Made by a program: the position numbers and the translations under genes. This document shows, one piece after another, positions 26,631 to 34,929 of a stretch of 54,760 nucleotides of DNA (positions within the stretch are counted from its first letter, which is position 1; each line of letters starts with the position of its first letter). The notes below the pieces were generated by a model. That model was not told the DNA's origin. It did not search any database and saw nothing but the letters and a program-made list of their open reading frames with translations. Source of the DNA: Acetobacteraceae bacterium (GTDB lineage: Bacteria; Pseudomonadota; Alphaproteobacteria; Acetobacterales; Acetobacteraceae); contig CANJJS010000026.1 of assembly GCA_947474705.1 (NCBI GenBank), positions 1 through 54,760 of the forward strand, in the 5' to 3' direction.

Positions 26631-28343
26631 TTACCGTGCGCGGACCAACCGGCCCGCCGTGGCGCCGGTGTAGTTGCCGTCCTCGAACGTCGAAACGCCT
26701 GCGACGAAGGTGTTTTTATACCCATCGACCCGTTGCACCAGCCGCCGCCCGTTCATCGGCAGGTCGTAGCGAACCTCGGGCACATGCAGTTGCAGGCGAT
26801 TGTAGTCGATGACGTTGACGTCCGCCTTCATGCCTTCCTTAAGCAGCCCACGATCATGGAAGCCGAAGAACCTCGCCGTGTCGTGCGTCTGCCGTTTCAC
26901 CAGCCGTTCCAACGCGATCTTCGGCCCGCGGCTGCGGTCGCGCGCCCAATGGATCAGCATCCAGCTCGGGACGGAGGCATCGACGATCGACGAGCAATGC
27001 GCGCCTCCGTCGGAAAGACCCAGCAGCGTCGTCTCATCCGTCAACATGGTATGAATGACGTCGAGATTGTCCTCGTTGTACCCAACGATCGGGAAGAACA
27101 GGAACCGGTCGGCGCCGCCCGCGAGATAATCGTAAGCCACTTCGTCCGGCGAATGATTGGACCGCGCGGCGATGGCGGCGATGCTGTCTTTTTCCTCCGG
27201 CTCATAGTTCGGGGGATTTGCCATCGGGAACATGCGGTTCCACCGGCGGACGATGTGCTGGCGGAACTGCGTCAACCGGCCCAACAGCTCCTCCGATGGG
27301 GCCTCGCTCAGCACCTGTGCCCGGAATGCCGGGTCCTGCATGCGCTGGATCCGCTCAGCCACCGGCAGTTTGAGGAGCGCCTGGTAGCTGGGACGGATCG
27401 AGAACGGGTTCAGCGCGGTGTCGATCCCCAGCATGACGCCGACCGGGCGGCCGGCGATCTGCGCGGTGACGCTGGCGCCCTCGGTGCGCGCCTGGTGGAC
27501 GCCGGCCATCAGCCGCTGCCAACGGGTCAGGTCGGTCGGACGATCGGTCAACAGGAACCAAACGGGACGCCCGCTCTCCTTGCCGAACTTCGTCATCCAT
27601 TTCAGCTCTTCGGCCTCGTTGTCGAAGTCGCTGTTCACACCGAAAGCACCGTGGTTAAGCCCATTGAACGCGGTGCCAATGCCCAGCAGTTCCTCGACCT
27701 CGGAATACCGGCCGGGGACCATGTCGCCTTCCGGGGTCTTGTGCGAGTTGGTGCGCGACGTCGTGAATCCGAAGGCGCCCGCTTTCAAACCGGCGCGGAC
27801 CGCGTCGCGCATCTGCTGGATGTCGTCGGCGGTGGCCTTTTCGCGGCGCACCGCGCGCTCGCCCATCGTGTAAACGCGCAGCGGATGATGCGGGATCTGC
27901 GCCGCGATGTCGATCGCGCGAGGTTTCTGTTCCAGCGCGTCGAGATATTCCGGAAACGTCTCCCAGTTCCATTTCAGGCCATCGGCGAGCGCGATGCCCG
28001 GGATTTCCTCGATGGATTCCATCATGCCGATCAGCGCGGCATGGTCCTTCTTACGGACCGGCGCGAAGCCGACGCCGCAATTGCCGAACAGCACCGTGCT
28101 GACGCCATGCCAGGAGGACGGCGCGAGTTCGGAATCCCAGGTCGCCTGACCATCGTAATGGGTGTGAACATCGACCCAGCCCGGCGTGACCAGCAAGCCG
28201 TTGGCATCGACTTCCCGCGTTCCGGGACCGGCCTTGCCGCCGGCCTGAACGATCTTGCCGTCCTTGATCGCGACGTCGCCGGTATATCCGGCGGCGCCAG
28301 AGCCATCGACAATGGTGCCGCCTCTGATCACGGTATCGTGCAT
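26631..28343 (-). CDS. N-acyl-D-amino-acid deacylase / D-aminoacylase family amidohydrolase
   Basis: 570 residues of the D-aminoacylase branch of the amidohydrolase superfamily. It begins with the small beta-sandwich MHDTVIRGGTIVDGSG and the metal motif PGWVDVHTHYDGQATWD (His pair at about 60-62). Further conserved pieces are GNCGVGFAPV (metal Cys region), GAFGFTTSRTNSHKTPEG and LSDGGAHCSSIVD (the late Asp). It hydrolyses N-acyl-D-amino acids or related amides with one or two zinc ions. Start: AAGGAG seven bases upstream. It lies 64 bp after the TauD-like gene in the same direction, so the two may be co-transcribed, and is followed by an intrinsic terminator. Confidence 0.92.
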   Translation of the reverse strand: MHDTVIRGGTIVDGSGAAGYTGDVAIKDGKIVQAGGKAGPGTREVDANGLLVTPGWVDVHTHYDGQATWDSELAPSSWHGVSTVLFGNCGVGFAPVRKKDHAALIGMMESIEEIPGIALADGLKWNWETFPEYLDALEQKPRAIDIAAQIPHHPLRVYTMGERAVRREKATADDIQQMRDAVRAGLKAGAFGFTTSRTNSHKTPEGDMVPGRYSEVEELLGIGTAFNGLNHGAFGVNSDFDNEAEELKWMTKFGKESGRPVWFLLTDRPTDLTRWQRLMAGVHQARTEGASVTAQIAGRPVGVMLGIDTALNPFSIRPSYQALLKLPVAERIQRMQDPAFRAQVLSEAPSEELLGRLTQFRQHIVRRWNRMFPMANPPNYEPEEKDSIAAIAARSNHSPDEVAYDYLAGGADRFLFFPIVGYNEDNLDVIHTMLTDETTLLGLSDGGAHCSSIVDASVPSWMLIHWARDRSRGPKIALERLVKRQTHDTARFFGFHDRGLLKEGMKADVNVIDYNRLQLHVPEVRYDLPMNGRRLVQRVDGYKNTFVAGVSTFEDGNYTGATAGRLVRAR

Positions 28344-28407
28344 TGGTTTACTCCTTGGACTTCAACGTTGAGCGTATGTCGAACTTTCCCCGGCGCCTCG
28401 TCAAGTT

Positions 28408-29259
28408 TCACGCGGGCGCGTGGCCGCGCAGGCAGGTCCGGTGCAGCACCCGAGGATATTTCCTCGCGTCGAAATTCGGATTGGCGCGGTGCAGAAGGCA
28501 ACGGTTGTCCCACATCAACATGTCGCCCTGGCGCCATTTGTGCCGGTAGACGAAACGTTCCTCCACCGCGTGCGCGGTCAACGCCAGCAGGCGTTGGTGC
28601 CCTTCGTCCTCCGGCTGTCCTTCGAAATACGCCGCGTGCTCGCCCATGAACAACGCCTTACGGCCGGTTTCCGGGATCGCGCGGACAAGCGGATGCACCA
28701 TCGGTGGTGCGTCGGCCAGTTCTTCCGGCGTCGCGACAATGCCCATCCGCGCCCGTGAAATTTTCCAGCTGTGCACGACCTTGACGCCATCGAGTTCCGC
28801 GCGCTCCACCGTCGGCAACGCCTCATACGCGGCGATCATATCGGCGAAACAGGTTTCTCCACCCTCCGGCGGCATTACCTGCGCGTGCAGAATGGTCGCC
28901 AAGGACGGTTTCGGACGAAAGGACTTGTCGGAATGCCAGCCAGTGGACGCGACCTTTCCCGTCGGATTTCCGTCCTTGTCGAGATTCGTTACGATATGCA
29001 CAAGAGGATTGCGCGTCCCCGTGTTGCTCGCCATATGCCGTTCCAGCTCGCCGAACTGCTCGGTGAAGGCGATTTGCTGGTCTTCGTCCAAATGTTGATC
29101 GCGGAAGCAGAGCACGTGGTATCTAACAAAGGCGTCGTAGACCGCGCGTTTCGTTGCCTCTGGCAAAGGCCGCCGCAGATCGAGGCCGGACACCGCCGCG
29201 CCCAGTACCGGCGACAGAGGTTCCAACGTGAATACCGGCGCATCGAGAGTCATCGACAT
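28408..29259 (-). CDS. TauD/TfdA family Fe(II)/2-oxoglutarate-dependent dioxygenase
   Basis: 283 residues, the usual length of the family. The iron facial triad is WHSDKS (His and Asp at about 107-109) and the distal His in CLLHRANPNF, followed by the 2-oxoglutarate-binding Arg in PRVLHRTCLRG. The N-terminal GAAVSGLDLRRPL is typical of taurine/2,4-D dioxygenase relatives. It would hydroxylate a small organic acid, sulfonate or similar while decarboxylating 2-oxoglutarate; the substrate is unknown. The start MSMTLDAP is preceded by CAGGAG at a spacing of ten. It is upstream of the D-aminoacylase gene on the same strand. Confidence 0.94.
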   Translation of the reverse strand: MSMTLDAPVFTLEPLSPVLGAAVSGLDLRRPLPEATKRAVYDAFVRYHVLCFRDQHLDEDQQIAFTEQFGELERHMASNTGTRNPLVHIVTNLDKDGNPTGKVASTGWHSDKSFRPKPSLATILHAQVMPPEGGETCFADMIAAYEALPTVERAELDGVKVVHSWKISRARMGIVATPEELADAPPMVHPLVRAIPETGRKALFMGEHAAYFEGQPEDEGHQRLLALTAHAVEERFVYRHKWRQGDMLMWDNRCLLHRANPNFDARKYPRVLHRTCLRGHAPA

Positions 29260-29330
29260 GAACGTTCGCTCCTGGTCTTCAACTTCTTTCTGGCGAGTTT
29301 ACGCGCCTGGTTCCAGAACACCAGTCCCAA

Positions 29331-29840
29331 TCAGGGTGTGCCGCGGAGATGGGCGACCAACGCGGCCAGTACGCGGACGGCCTCAATGCGCGCGGCCAGG
29401 CTGCTGACCTCCCAGGTCGTTTCCATAAGCACGCGCGGGCGCGGGCCAGCGGGCACGACCCAGGCCTTTTGTCCCCCACGGAGAGAGCGGTATTTGACTT
29501 CGTGCACGTACTGAAAGACGAGGTCCGCGCCCTCGATTTCGGGCGTCCATAGGCCCTGTTTCTCGCGTACCCGCCAATAGCGGTCGATCTCCGGCATGCG
29601 CGCGAAAGCCTCGGCGAAAGCGGCCTCCGCGTCCGGCCAGCCGTCCGGGTGGAGCCAGAATCGCGCCGTAACGCCCGAGGCGCAGCGGTATGTCCATATG
29701 CCGCCCAGCCGATCGAGGCTGTTTTGGTCCGTGGCCAGTTCGCATCCGGGCAAGGCGCCGGGGGGCGCGTCGGACGCGGAACCCGGCGTTGCGACCGCCA
29801 AAGCCACAAGCGTCAGAACCAGGCCCCATGCCCGCGCCAA
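29331..29840 (-). CDS. Exported protein of unknown function
   Basis: 169 residues from a TTG start with GGAGCGGGAT directly upstream. A signal peptide is visible (ARAWGLVLTLVALAVATPGS). The mature part has two Cys (PGCEL, WTYRCASG) that could pair in the periplasm, and many aromatic residues (ARFWLHPDGWPDAE, VFQYVHEVKYRSL). I do not recognise a family. It is the last gene of a three-gene unit (30960-29331) with spacings of under 15 bases, following an uncharacterised protein and a lipocalin-like protein. Confidence 0.65.
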   Translation of the reverse strand: MARAWGLVLTLVALAVATPGSASDAPPGALPGCELATDQNSLDRLGGIWTYRCASGVTARFWLHPDGWPDAEAAFAEAFARMPEIDRYWRVREKQGLWTPEIEGADLVFQYVHEVKYRSLRGGQKAWVVPAGPRPRVLMETTWEVSSLAARIEAVRVLAALVAHLRGTP

Positions 29841-29852
29841 ATCCCGCTCCGT

Positions 29853-30467
29853 TCAGACCATGCAGGCGATCGCCAGATCGCCACGCGCGGCCGCCGCGCC
29901 GCAAAATGTTCGCAGTGAGGCGTATCGCGCCGCGACCGCCTCGCACCATTCCGGCTGTTCCGTTGCTTTGTAAACACCGGCCGCCGTCATGGCGCATACG
30001 TCGAGATGCGCGCTGAGGGAAGCAGATGGCCGCGCCGCCAGGCACCGCGCGATGTCCGCCATGCGATCCAGCGGCAACAGTCGCACGGGAATGCCCTGCG
30101 TGGACACAGCATCGGGCGCCACCGCTTCGCCGCCACCAAACAACAGAGACAGCGACGCCTCGTCAGGCCCTTCCGGCTCGGCGCGCCAGGAGGGGCAGAG
30201 CAAAAAGCGCAGCGCACCCCAATAAACACCCAGATCGCAGCCGCGCGCACCCAAACCGGCGTGGCGTCCGGCGAGCGCGCAGCACCAGTCCCAGGCCGGA
30301 TCGGTGGCGCCCTGACGTTTCTCGCCGATTCGCGCGGGCGCCGGTGAATCGTATGCGAACCAATGCGGCAAAAACTGAACGCTTTCCGCGAACAGCGGAT
30401 CGCGCCGCGCTTTTCCGGCGATGCCGCAATCGGCGGGCAACGCCTGCAACGACAACGCGAGACTCAT
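29853..30467 (-). CDS. Protein of unknown function
   Basis: 204 residues, starting at ATG 30467 (MSLALSLQALPADCGIAGKA), four bases after the stop of the lipocalin-like gene, so probably coupled to it. There is no signal peptide or membrane helix. It is rich in Ala, Trp and Cys (for example AWDWCCALAGRH, FLLCPSWRAEPEG, QPEWCEAVAARYASLRTFCG). No family is recognised. It may be a cytoplasmic partner of the two exported neighbours, but the sequence does not show this. Confidence 0.65.
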   Translation of the reverse strand: MSLALSLQALPADCGIAGKARRDPLFAESVQFLPHWFAYDSPAPARIGEKRQGATDPAWDWCCALAGRHAGLGARGCDLGVYWGALRFLLCPSWRAEPEGPDEASLSLLFGGGEAVAPDAVSTQGIPVRLLPLDRMADIARCLAARPSASLSAHLDVCAMTAAGVYKATEQPEWCEAVAARYASLRTFCGAAAARGDLAIACMV

Positions 30468-30471
30468 GCCG

Positions 30472-30960
30472 TCAGGCCGGGATCGGACTGATACGCTCCC
30501 AGAAGATCTCCCGGTGCACCATGCCGCCATTGACGGCCAAGGGCGGCGGAATCAGCACAAGCCGCTTGCCATCGAACCGCACCTTACGCACCTGATCGCC
30601 GCCGATCGCGATACGCGGGATCGAGGACGCGTCGACCCGGGTGACCAGTGTCTGCCCGTCGAACGTGTAGTTGCCGCAGTACGACGCGTATTCCCGCGCG
30701 GTGCCATCGGGCAACGCGCCGCGCCCGTCGCACAGCACCGCCATCATCCGCCCATCCGCGTTCAGCGTGACGAGCCCCATTCCCTTGGGTCCGTACGGCT
30801 TCGGCAGCGCCTTGCCGTCGGCGTCGCGCGCGGTCGCATCCACCATTTTCCAAGTGCCGACGATCGCGGCCTTTCCAGGCGCCTTGTCGGCGGCCCGCGC
30901 GCCCATCGCCGCCATCAACGTGGCCGCCATCGCCGTCAGTCCGCGTCGTGAAAATACCAT
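30472..30960 (-). CDS. Exported lipocalin-like domain protein
   Basis: 162 residues. The N-terminus MVFSRRGLTAMAATLMAAMG has a twin-Arg-containing leader and a cleavage region at about 23. The mature protein is one lipocalin-like (Lipocalin_5 type) domain: AIVGTWKMVDATARDADGK, then GLVTLNADGRMMAVLCDGRG, YCGNYTFDGQTLVTRVDAS and the closing VRKVRFDGKRLVLIPPP. Such domains bind small hydrophobic molecules in the periplasm; the ligand is unknown. AGGAGGGAAAG precedes the ATG. It heads a three-gene unit with two uncharacterised proteins. Confidence 0.82.
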   Translation of the reverse strand: MVFSRRGLTAMAATLMAAMGARAADKAPGKAAIVGTWKMVDATARDADGKALPKPYGPKGMGLVTLNADGRMMAVLCDGRGALPDGTAREYASYCGNYTFDGQTLVTRVDASSIPRIAIGGDQVRKVRFDGKRLVLIPPPLAVNGGMVHREIFWERISPIPA

Positions 30961-31028
30961 CTTCTTTCCCTCCTGGGCGTATCGCGTCCGCGGCCCCCAA
31001 TATAGTTTCGTCTCGTCGAGACCAGACT

Positions 31029-31158
31029 CCTAAGGCGGCGCGCAACAATAACTGTTTCGTTTGGCGCACTGTCGGCACATCCCGTCATGGGCCGCGAAGG
31101 CGGGCCATGACATCCAGAGCAGGCGGACGCCTCTGTTATCGTTGCGCGCCGCCTAAGG
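31029..31158. repeat. 130-bp inverted-repeat element with inner palindrome (MITE-like)
   Basis: Terminal arms of 24 bases at 31029-31052 and 31135-31158 match as inverted repeats at 22 of 24 positions (core GGCGGCGCGCAAC). Inside, 31084-31111 is a second palindrome starting GTCATGG and ending CCATGAC around a GCGAAGG loop. The right arm contains the stop codon of the substrate-binding protein gene at 31153, so on the minus strand the element would fold just after that gene. Confidence 0.7.
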
Positions 31159-32682
31159 TTTCCGCATCCGCACGTCTTCCAGCGGCGCGGACCACGGATA
31201 GAACGCAATCCGGCGTAACGACGGGTCCTCCATCCGCGGGCCAAGGCCGCTGGCCCAAACATAATCGAATATCGGAGCGAAACGGCGCTTTTCATGCAGA
31301 ATGCGTTGGATATCATGCAGCATCGCCTGACGCTTCGCCGGATCCAGTTCAATCGCCTGACGCGCGTACAACTCTTCCGTTTCCGGAAACGCGCCATACG
31401 CATAGACACCGCTCTTCGGCACTGTCTCCGCGATTCGCGACGAGGCATTGCCGAACACCGCGTTGACGCAAACGCAAAGCCCCTTCAGCTTTTTCGAAGC
31501 CAGAGCGGAATAGAACGCCGCGCGCTCCATCGTGCGCAGTTTCGTCTTGATCCCGATCGCCCCGAGATACCCGCCCACCGCCTCGCCAGCGGTGAAGTAC
31601 GGCGGCCACGGGTATATTTCGCCGGCGTCGAACCCGTTCGGATACCCCGCTTCCGCCAACAATTGTTTCGCGCGCGCGGGATCGTAAGGATCGGCCTCGA
31701 TCGGGAGCGCGTATTCCATGTCCGGCGGAACGATATTGCCGGCGGGCGGCGAGGCGCCAAGCGATTCCGCGTCGCTGATCGCGCGCCGGTCGATCGCGAG
31801 ACTGGCCGCGAGGCGCACGCGCGGATCGGCCCAAGGCGATTTGGGATCCCACATTTCCAGAAAATCGAGATAAAGATTGCCAATTCCGCCGGTGAACGCC
31901 AGCTTCAGTTTCGGATCCTTCTTAACCACCTGCGCGAGCGAACTGTCCAACAGATAGGCGACATCGACCTCGCCATTGATCAACGCCGCGAGCCGGGTTG
32001 TCGCTTCCGGAACACCCTTGAAAACAATGCGCTTCACCGACGGAACTTTCCGCCAATACCCCTCGTAAGCCTCCATCACCAGGTCCACGCCGGGCGTGCT
32101 GCTGACGAATTTATACGGGCCGAGCCCAACCGGTTTGCGTTTGAACGCCTCGGGTCCAACCTTTTCCATATATTGTTTCGGAACGATCCAGCCCGCGGCG
32201 CTGACCAGCGTTCCGTAAAATGTCATGAAATCCGGCCACGGCTCGTGCAGCACGAAGCGGACATGGAGATCGTCGACGATCTCCACATCCTTCACTTTTT
32301 GATGAATCAACGAGCCCTTGGCGCGCATGAAGCTGAAACGAACGTCCTCCGCCGTGAAGGGATCGCCGTTGTGGAATTTCAAACCCGGCCGCAGGGCGAA
32401 TGAATAAACCCGTTGATCTTCGCTGACCGTCCAGGATTCCGCCAGGCTTGGCGCCATGCGCTGACCGGGCATCGGCTTCACCATGGCATCGTGCAGCGCG
32501 TACAGGATCCAAAACGGCGTCAAAATGCCCGGCGCGGATTCACCGGGATCGAACCATGCCGGAGCGATGGTGACATACAACGCCCAGCGAAGTTCGCCTT
32601 CGGGTTTGGTCTGGGCGGAGGCCGGCAACGCGGCGGCGATGGCCAGAATGGCCGCGGCCGCCAAATGCTTCAGGCGTTTCAT
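31153..32682 (-). CDS. ABC transporter substrate-binding protein, family 5
   Basis: 509-residue periplasmic binding protein. It has a signal peptide (MKRLKHLAAAAILAIAAALP, cleavage after ASA at about 23) and SBP_bac_5 landmarks: PSLAESWTVSEDQRVYSFAL, GLKFHNGDPFTAEDVRFSF, VRLAASLAIDRRAI and YDPARAKQLLAEAGYPNGF. The start at 32682 opens the signal peptide and has CGGAG nine bases upstream. As with the homologue at 2548, no permease or ATPase genes are adjacent. The stop codon lies inside the right arm of the 130-bp inverted repeat. Ligand unknown. Confidence 0.93.
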   Translation of the reverse strand: MKRLKHLAAAAILAIAAALPASAQTKPEGELRWALYVTIAPAWFDPGESAPGILTPFWILYALHDAMVKPMPGQRMAPSLAESWTVSEDQRVYSFALRPGLKFHNGDPFTAEDVRFSFMRAKGSLIHQKVKDVEIVDDLHVRFVLHEPWPDFMTFYGTLVSAAGWIVPKQYMEKVGPEAFKRKPVGLGPYKFVSSTPGVDLVMEAYEGYWRKVPSVKRIVFKGVPEATTRLAALINGEVDVAYLLDSSLAQVVKKDPKLKLAFTGGIGNLYLDFLEMWDPKSPWADPRVRLAASLAIDRRAISDAESLGASPPAGNIVPPDMEYALPIEADPYDPARAKQLLAEAGYPNGFDAGEIYPWPPYFTAGEAVGGYLGAIGIKTKLRTMERAAFYSALASKKLKGLCVCVNAVFGNASSRIAETVPKSGVYAYGAFPETEELYARQAIELDPAKRQAMLHDIQRILHEKRRFAPIFDYVWASGLGPRMEDPSLRRIAFYPWSAPLEDVRMRKP

Positions 32683-32967
32683 GCGCGTTTTCTCCGTGTG
32701 CCGGTCATTCGCGGAAAGGACGCACCTGTCCGCCGCCAGCTTTGGCCGCAGCGTAGCACGAACCGGCGGACACGCCAGAGCGCTCTGTACCTGGAAGGCG
32801 GCGCGTATCGGGAAACAGGCCTGTCCGACCGGCCTCAGGCTGAAGCGGCCATATCCGGCGCGAGTCACCATGCCACCGGACATACGTTCCGCGTTACGGC
32901 TCGCGCCGTATTAAGACCAGCGCGATTTTGGGGGCCATTCCGCCTGCGATCTCAAGGGAAAAACAGT

Positions 32968-33053
32968 TGGTGGAGGGGGTTGGATTCGAACCAACGTAGG
33001 CGCAAGCCAAGGGATTTACAGTCCCTCCCCTTTAGCCACTCGGGCACCCCTCC
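32968..33053 (-). tRNA. tRNA-Tyr (anticodon GTA)
   Basis: On the minus strand the 86 bases begin GGAGGGGTGCCCGAGTGG and end CCCCTCCACCA. Acceptor strands GGAGGGG/CCCCTCC pair fully. The anticodon loop CTGTAAA gives GTA at 33017-33019. There is a long variable arm of class II type, a T loop TTCGAAT, and encoded CCA. All fit tRNA-Tyr. Confidence 0.97.
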
Positions 33054-33092
33054 ATCCGAGGCGCGCGAGATACCGCCAATTCACCCCCCACG

Positions 33093-34226
33093 TCAATCGT
33101 CTCTCTCGATCCGTCGCAACAACGGCAGCAGAAACAGCGAAAACCCCGCGAAAACCGCCATCGCCAGAAACGCGAATCCCTCGTAACGGGCGTAGAGGAA
33201 CCCGGTAAGCAGCATCATCAGCCCGTTCGGCACCCCCTGCCCCAAGGCCGAATGCAACGCCTGCGCCGTCGTTGCCCGCTCCGGCGGGACGAACCGGCTG
33301 AGAATCATCATCGCCGACAGATGCTGCATCGCGAAGGTTGCCGCGTGCAGCAACTGCAACACGGCCAGCACCGCCAAGGGCGGCGCGAAGGCCGTACCCG
33401 TCCACCGGACCACCGCCGCCAGCGCCGCGCAGGCCGTCAGCCCCGTGAACCCCAGCCGCGCCACCAGGCGCCGCCCCCGCAGGAACAACGCGACCTCGGC
33501 GATGATCCCTTCGGCGAACAACAACCCGATCGTGTCGTCGCCATAGCCCAGGGAACGCCAGTACAGCGCGGCGAACCCGTAATACGCCGCGTGCGACCCC
33601 TGGATCAGCGCCGTGCATGCCACGACGACCCGGAACGGCGTCAACCGAAACAGCGCCCACCCGCCCAGAAACCGAGGCCCCGACGGCGGCACCCGTGCCT
33701 CCGGCAAAAACCGCGTGAACACCGCCGCCAGGCCGTACCCAAACGCCTGCAACCACGGCACCACGGCCGCGCCCGCGAAGGCCAGCACCTGCCCCGCGGC
33801 GGCCGTGACGACCATGTAGGAAACAGACCCCGCCGCGCGCACGGGTCCGTATTCCATCTTCCCTTCCCGCGCCAAAGCCAGCGCCAACGAATCCGACAAC
33901 GGCCCCAACGCCGAGGCCGCCACGCCCAGCAGCGCCGCCACGATCAGGATCGGCACGAACCCATCCAGTGGCAAATAAGCCAGGCTGAGACAGGTCGTCG
34001 CGCAGGCCGCGGCCGTCATCACCGGACGCCGCATCCCCACCCGATCCGCGAAGGTCCCCCAGCCCGGCCCCGCCATGACCCGGAACAACGACGCGAGGCC
34101 CAATATCTGGCCGATCGCGTCGGGGCCGAGGCCGCGGCCCGAGAACCACAGCGGCATGAACGCGTTGACCGCCGTCACCGCGAACAACGCCGCCATAAAC
34201 AAACCAACCCTGAACCCTGGGCTCAT
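33093..34226 (-). CDS. MFS transporter (MFS_1-like, phenylpropionate-permease-like)
   Basis: 377 residues with about twelve hydrophobic helices. The loop after helix 2 is GTFADRVGMRRPVM, the MFS motif A. The segment GLGPDAIGQILG in the first loop and the YGPVRAAGSVSY stretch resemble the HcaT/LacY-like MFS_1_like group. It probably imports or exports a small organic compound by proton coupling; the substrate is not determinable. The ATG is two bases from the sufE stop, so they are co-transcribed, but no functional link to Fe-S assembly is obvious. Its 3' end is next to tRNA-Tyr. Confidence 0.88.
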   Translation of the reverse strand: MSPGFRVGLFMAALFAVTAVNAFMPLWFSGRGLGPDAIGQILGLASLFRVMAGPGWGTFADRVGMRRPVMTAAACATTCLSLAYLPLDGFVPILIVAALLGVAASALGPLSDSLALALAREGKMEYGPVRAAGSVSYMVVTAAAGQVLAFAGAAVVPWLQAFGYGLAAVFTRFLPEARVPPSGPRFLGGWALFRLTPFRVVVACTALIQGSHAAYYGFAALYWRSLGYGDDTIGLLFAEGIIAEVALFLRGRRLVARLGFTGLTACAALAAVVRWTGTAFAPPLAVLAVLQLLHAATFAMQHLSAMMILSRFVPPERATTAQALHSALGQGVPNGLMMLLTGFLYARYEGFAFLAMAVFAGFSLFLLPLLRRIERDD

Positions 34227-34227
34227 C

Positions 34228-34677
34228 TCACGCGCCGCGGTGACGCGCGGCGACCTCCCGCACTTTGCGCGCCATGGCGGCGATGCCGTTGCCGCGATTG
34301 GTGGACAGAGCTTCCAGCAAACCCAGATCCTTCAAAAAGACAGGGTCGGTGGCGAGGATTTCCTCGGGCGTCCGGCCGGAATAGACCCGCAGCAGCAACG
34401 CGATCAGACCGGACACGATGGCGGCATCGGAGATGCCCGCGAAGAACAGCCTCCCGTCGCGATGCACCGCCTCCATCCAGACGCGGCTCTGACAGCCGGG
34501 GACCCGGTGGGCATCGTCGGCCCAGGTCTCTGGGAAGGCGGGGAGCTTGCGGCCCATTTCGATGATGAACTGGTATCGGTCCATCCAGTCGTCGAACAGG
34601 TCCAGGTCCTCGCCAATCGCGGCGACGGCGGCGGCGGCGGAGGTTTCCTCCGGCTGCAAAAACGGATCGTCGGTCAT
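34228..34677 (-). CDS. sufE: SufE family cysteine desulfurase activator
   Basis: 149 residues. SufE takes persulfide sulfur from the cysteine desulfurase SufS for Fe-S cluster assembly. The acceptor Cys is C62 in RVPGCQSRVWM, a diagnostic motif, preceded by FEL-like region DLFDDWMDRYQFIIEMGRKLP and followed by IVSGLIALLLRVYSGRTPEEI. The C-terminal LEALSTNRGNGIAAMARKVRE is also conserved. Length fits the family (about 140-150). It is not in a suf operon here; the next gene is an MFS transporter and the preceding one is an amidohydrolase remnant whose stop abuts its ATG. Confidence 0.95.
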   Translation of the reverse strand: MTDDPFLQPEETSAAAAVAAIGEDLDLFDDWMDRYQFIIEMGRKLPAFPETWADDAHRVPGCQSRVWMEAVHRDGRLFFAGISDAAIVSGLIALLLRVYSGRTPEEILATDPVFLKDLGLLEALSTNRGNGIAAMARKVREVAARHRGA

Positions 34678-34803
34678 TCAGAGTTTCAACAATCTCTTCG
34701 CGTTGGCGGGGGCATTGTTGGCGTCAATCGGGCCATACAGCGCGCCGGGCTCCGGGTTCTGGAAGTGTTCTTCCAGCGCGACGACATAGGGGCGTTCGAC
34801 CAT
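34678..34803 (-). pseudogene. Internally deleted amidohydrolase remnant
   Basis: An open frame of 41 codons starting MVERPYVVALEEHF and ending NAPANAKRLLKL. The start has the VALEEHF strand typical of the N-terminus of amidohydrolase_2 (ACMSD-like) proteins, while the end resembles the closing NAxRLLKL helix of the same family. Together they look like both ends of an approximately 300-residue enzyme joined by a large deletion. The stop is directly followed by the sufE ATG. It might be expressed as a leader peptide of sufE; the remnant reading is inference. Confidence 0.5.
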
Positions 34804-34929
34804 GTGCGAGGACTCCCGGTTGCGGACATGGATTGTGGCACGCGGCGCCGGCGGCTGTCACCGTTGGGGCGGGTCAAGACCGTACGGGAGAAAAAGGCGT
34901 CCACGCGGCGCCCCCTTCCCCAGGCTCCC

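Noticed and set aside
26733-28649. Plus-strand open frame of 638 codons opposite the D-aminoacylase
   Set aside because: Antisense shadow of a gene with clear catalytic motifs; no start signal or domain.
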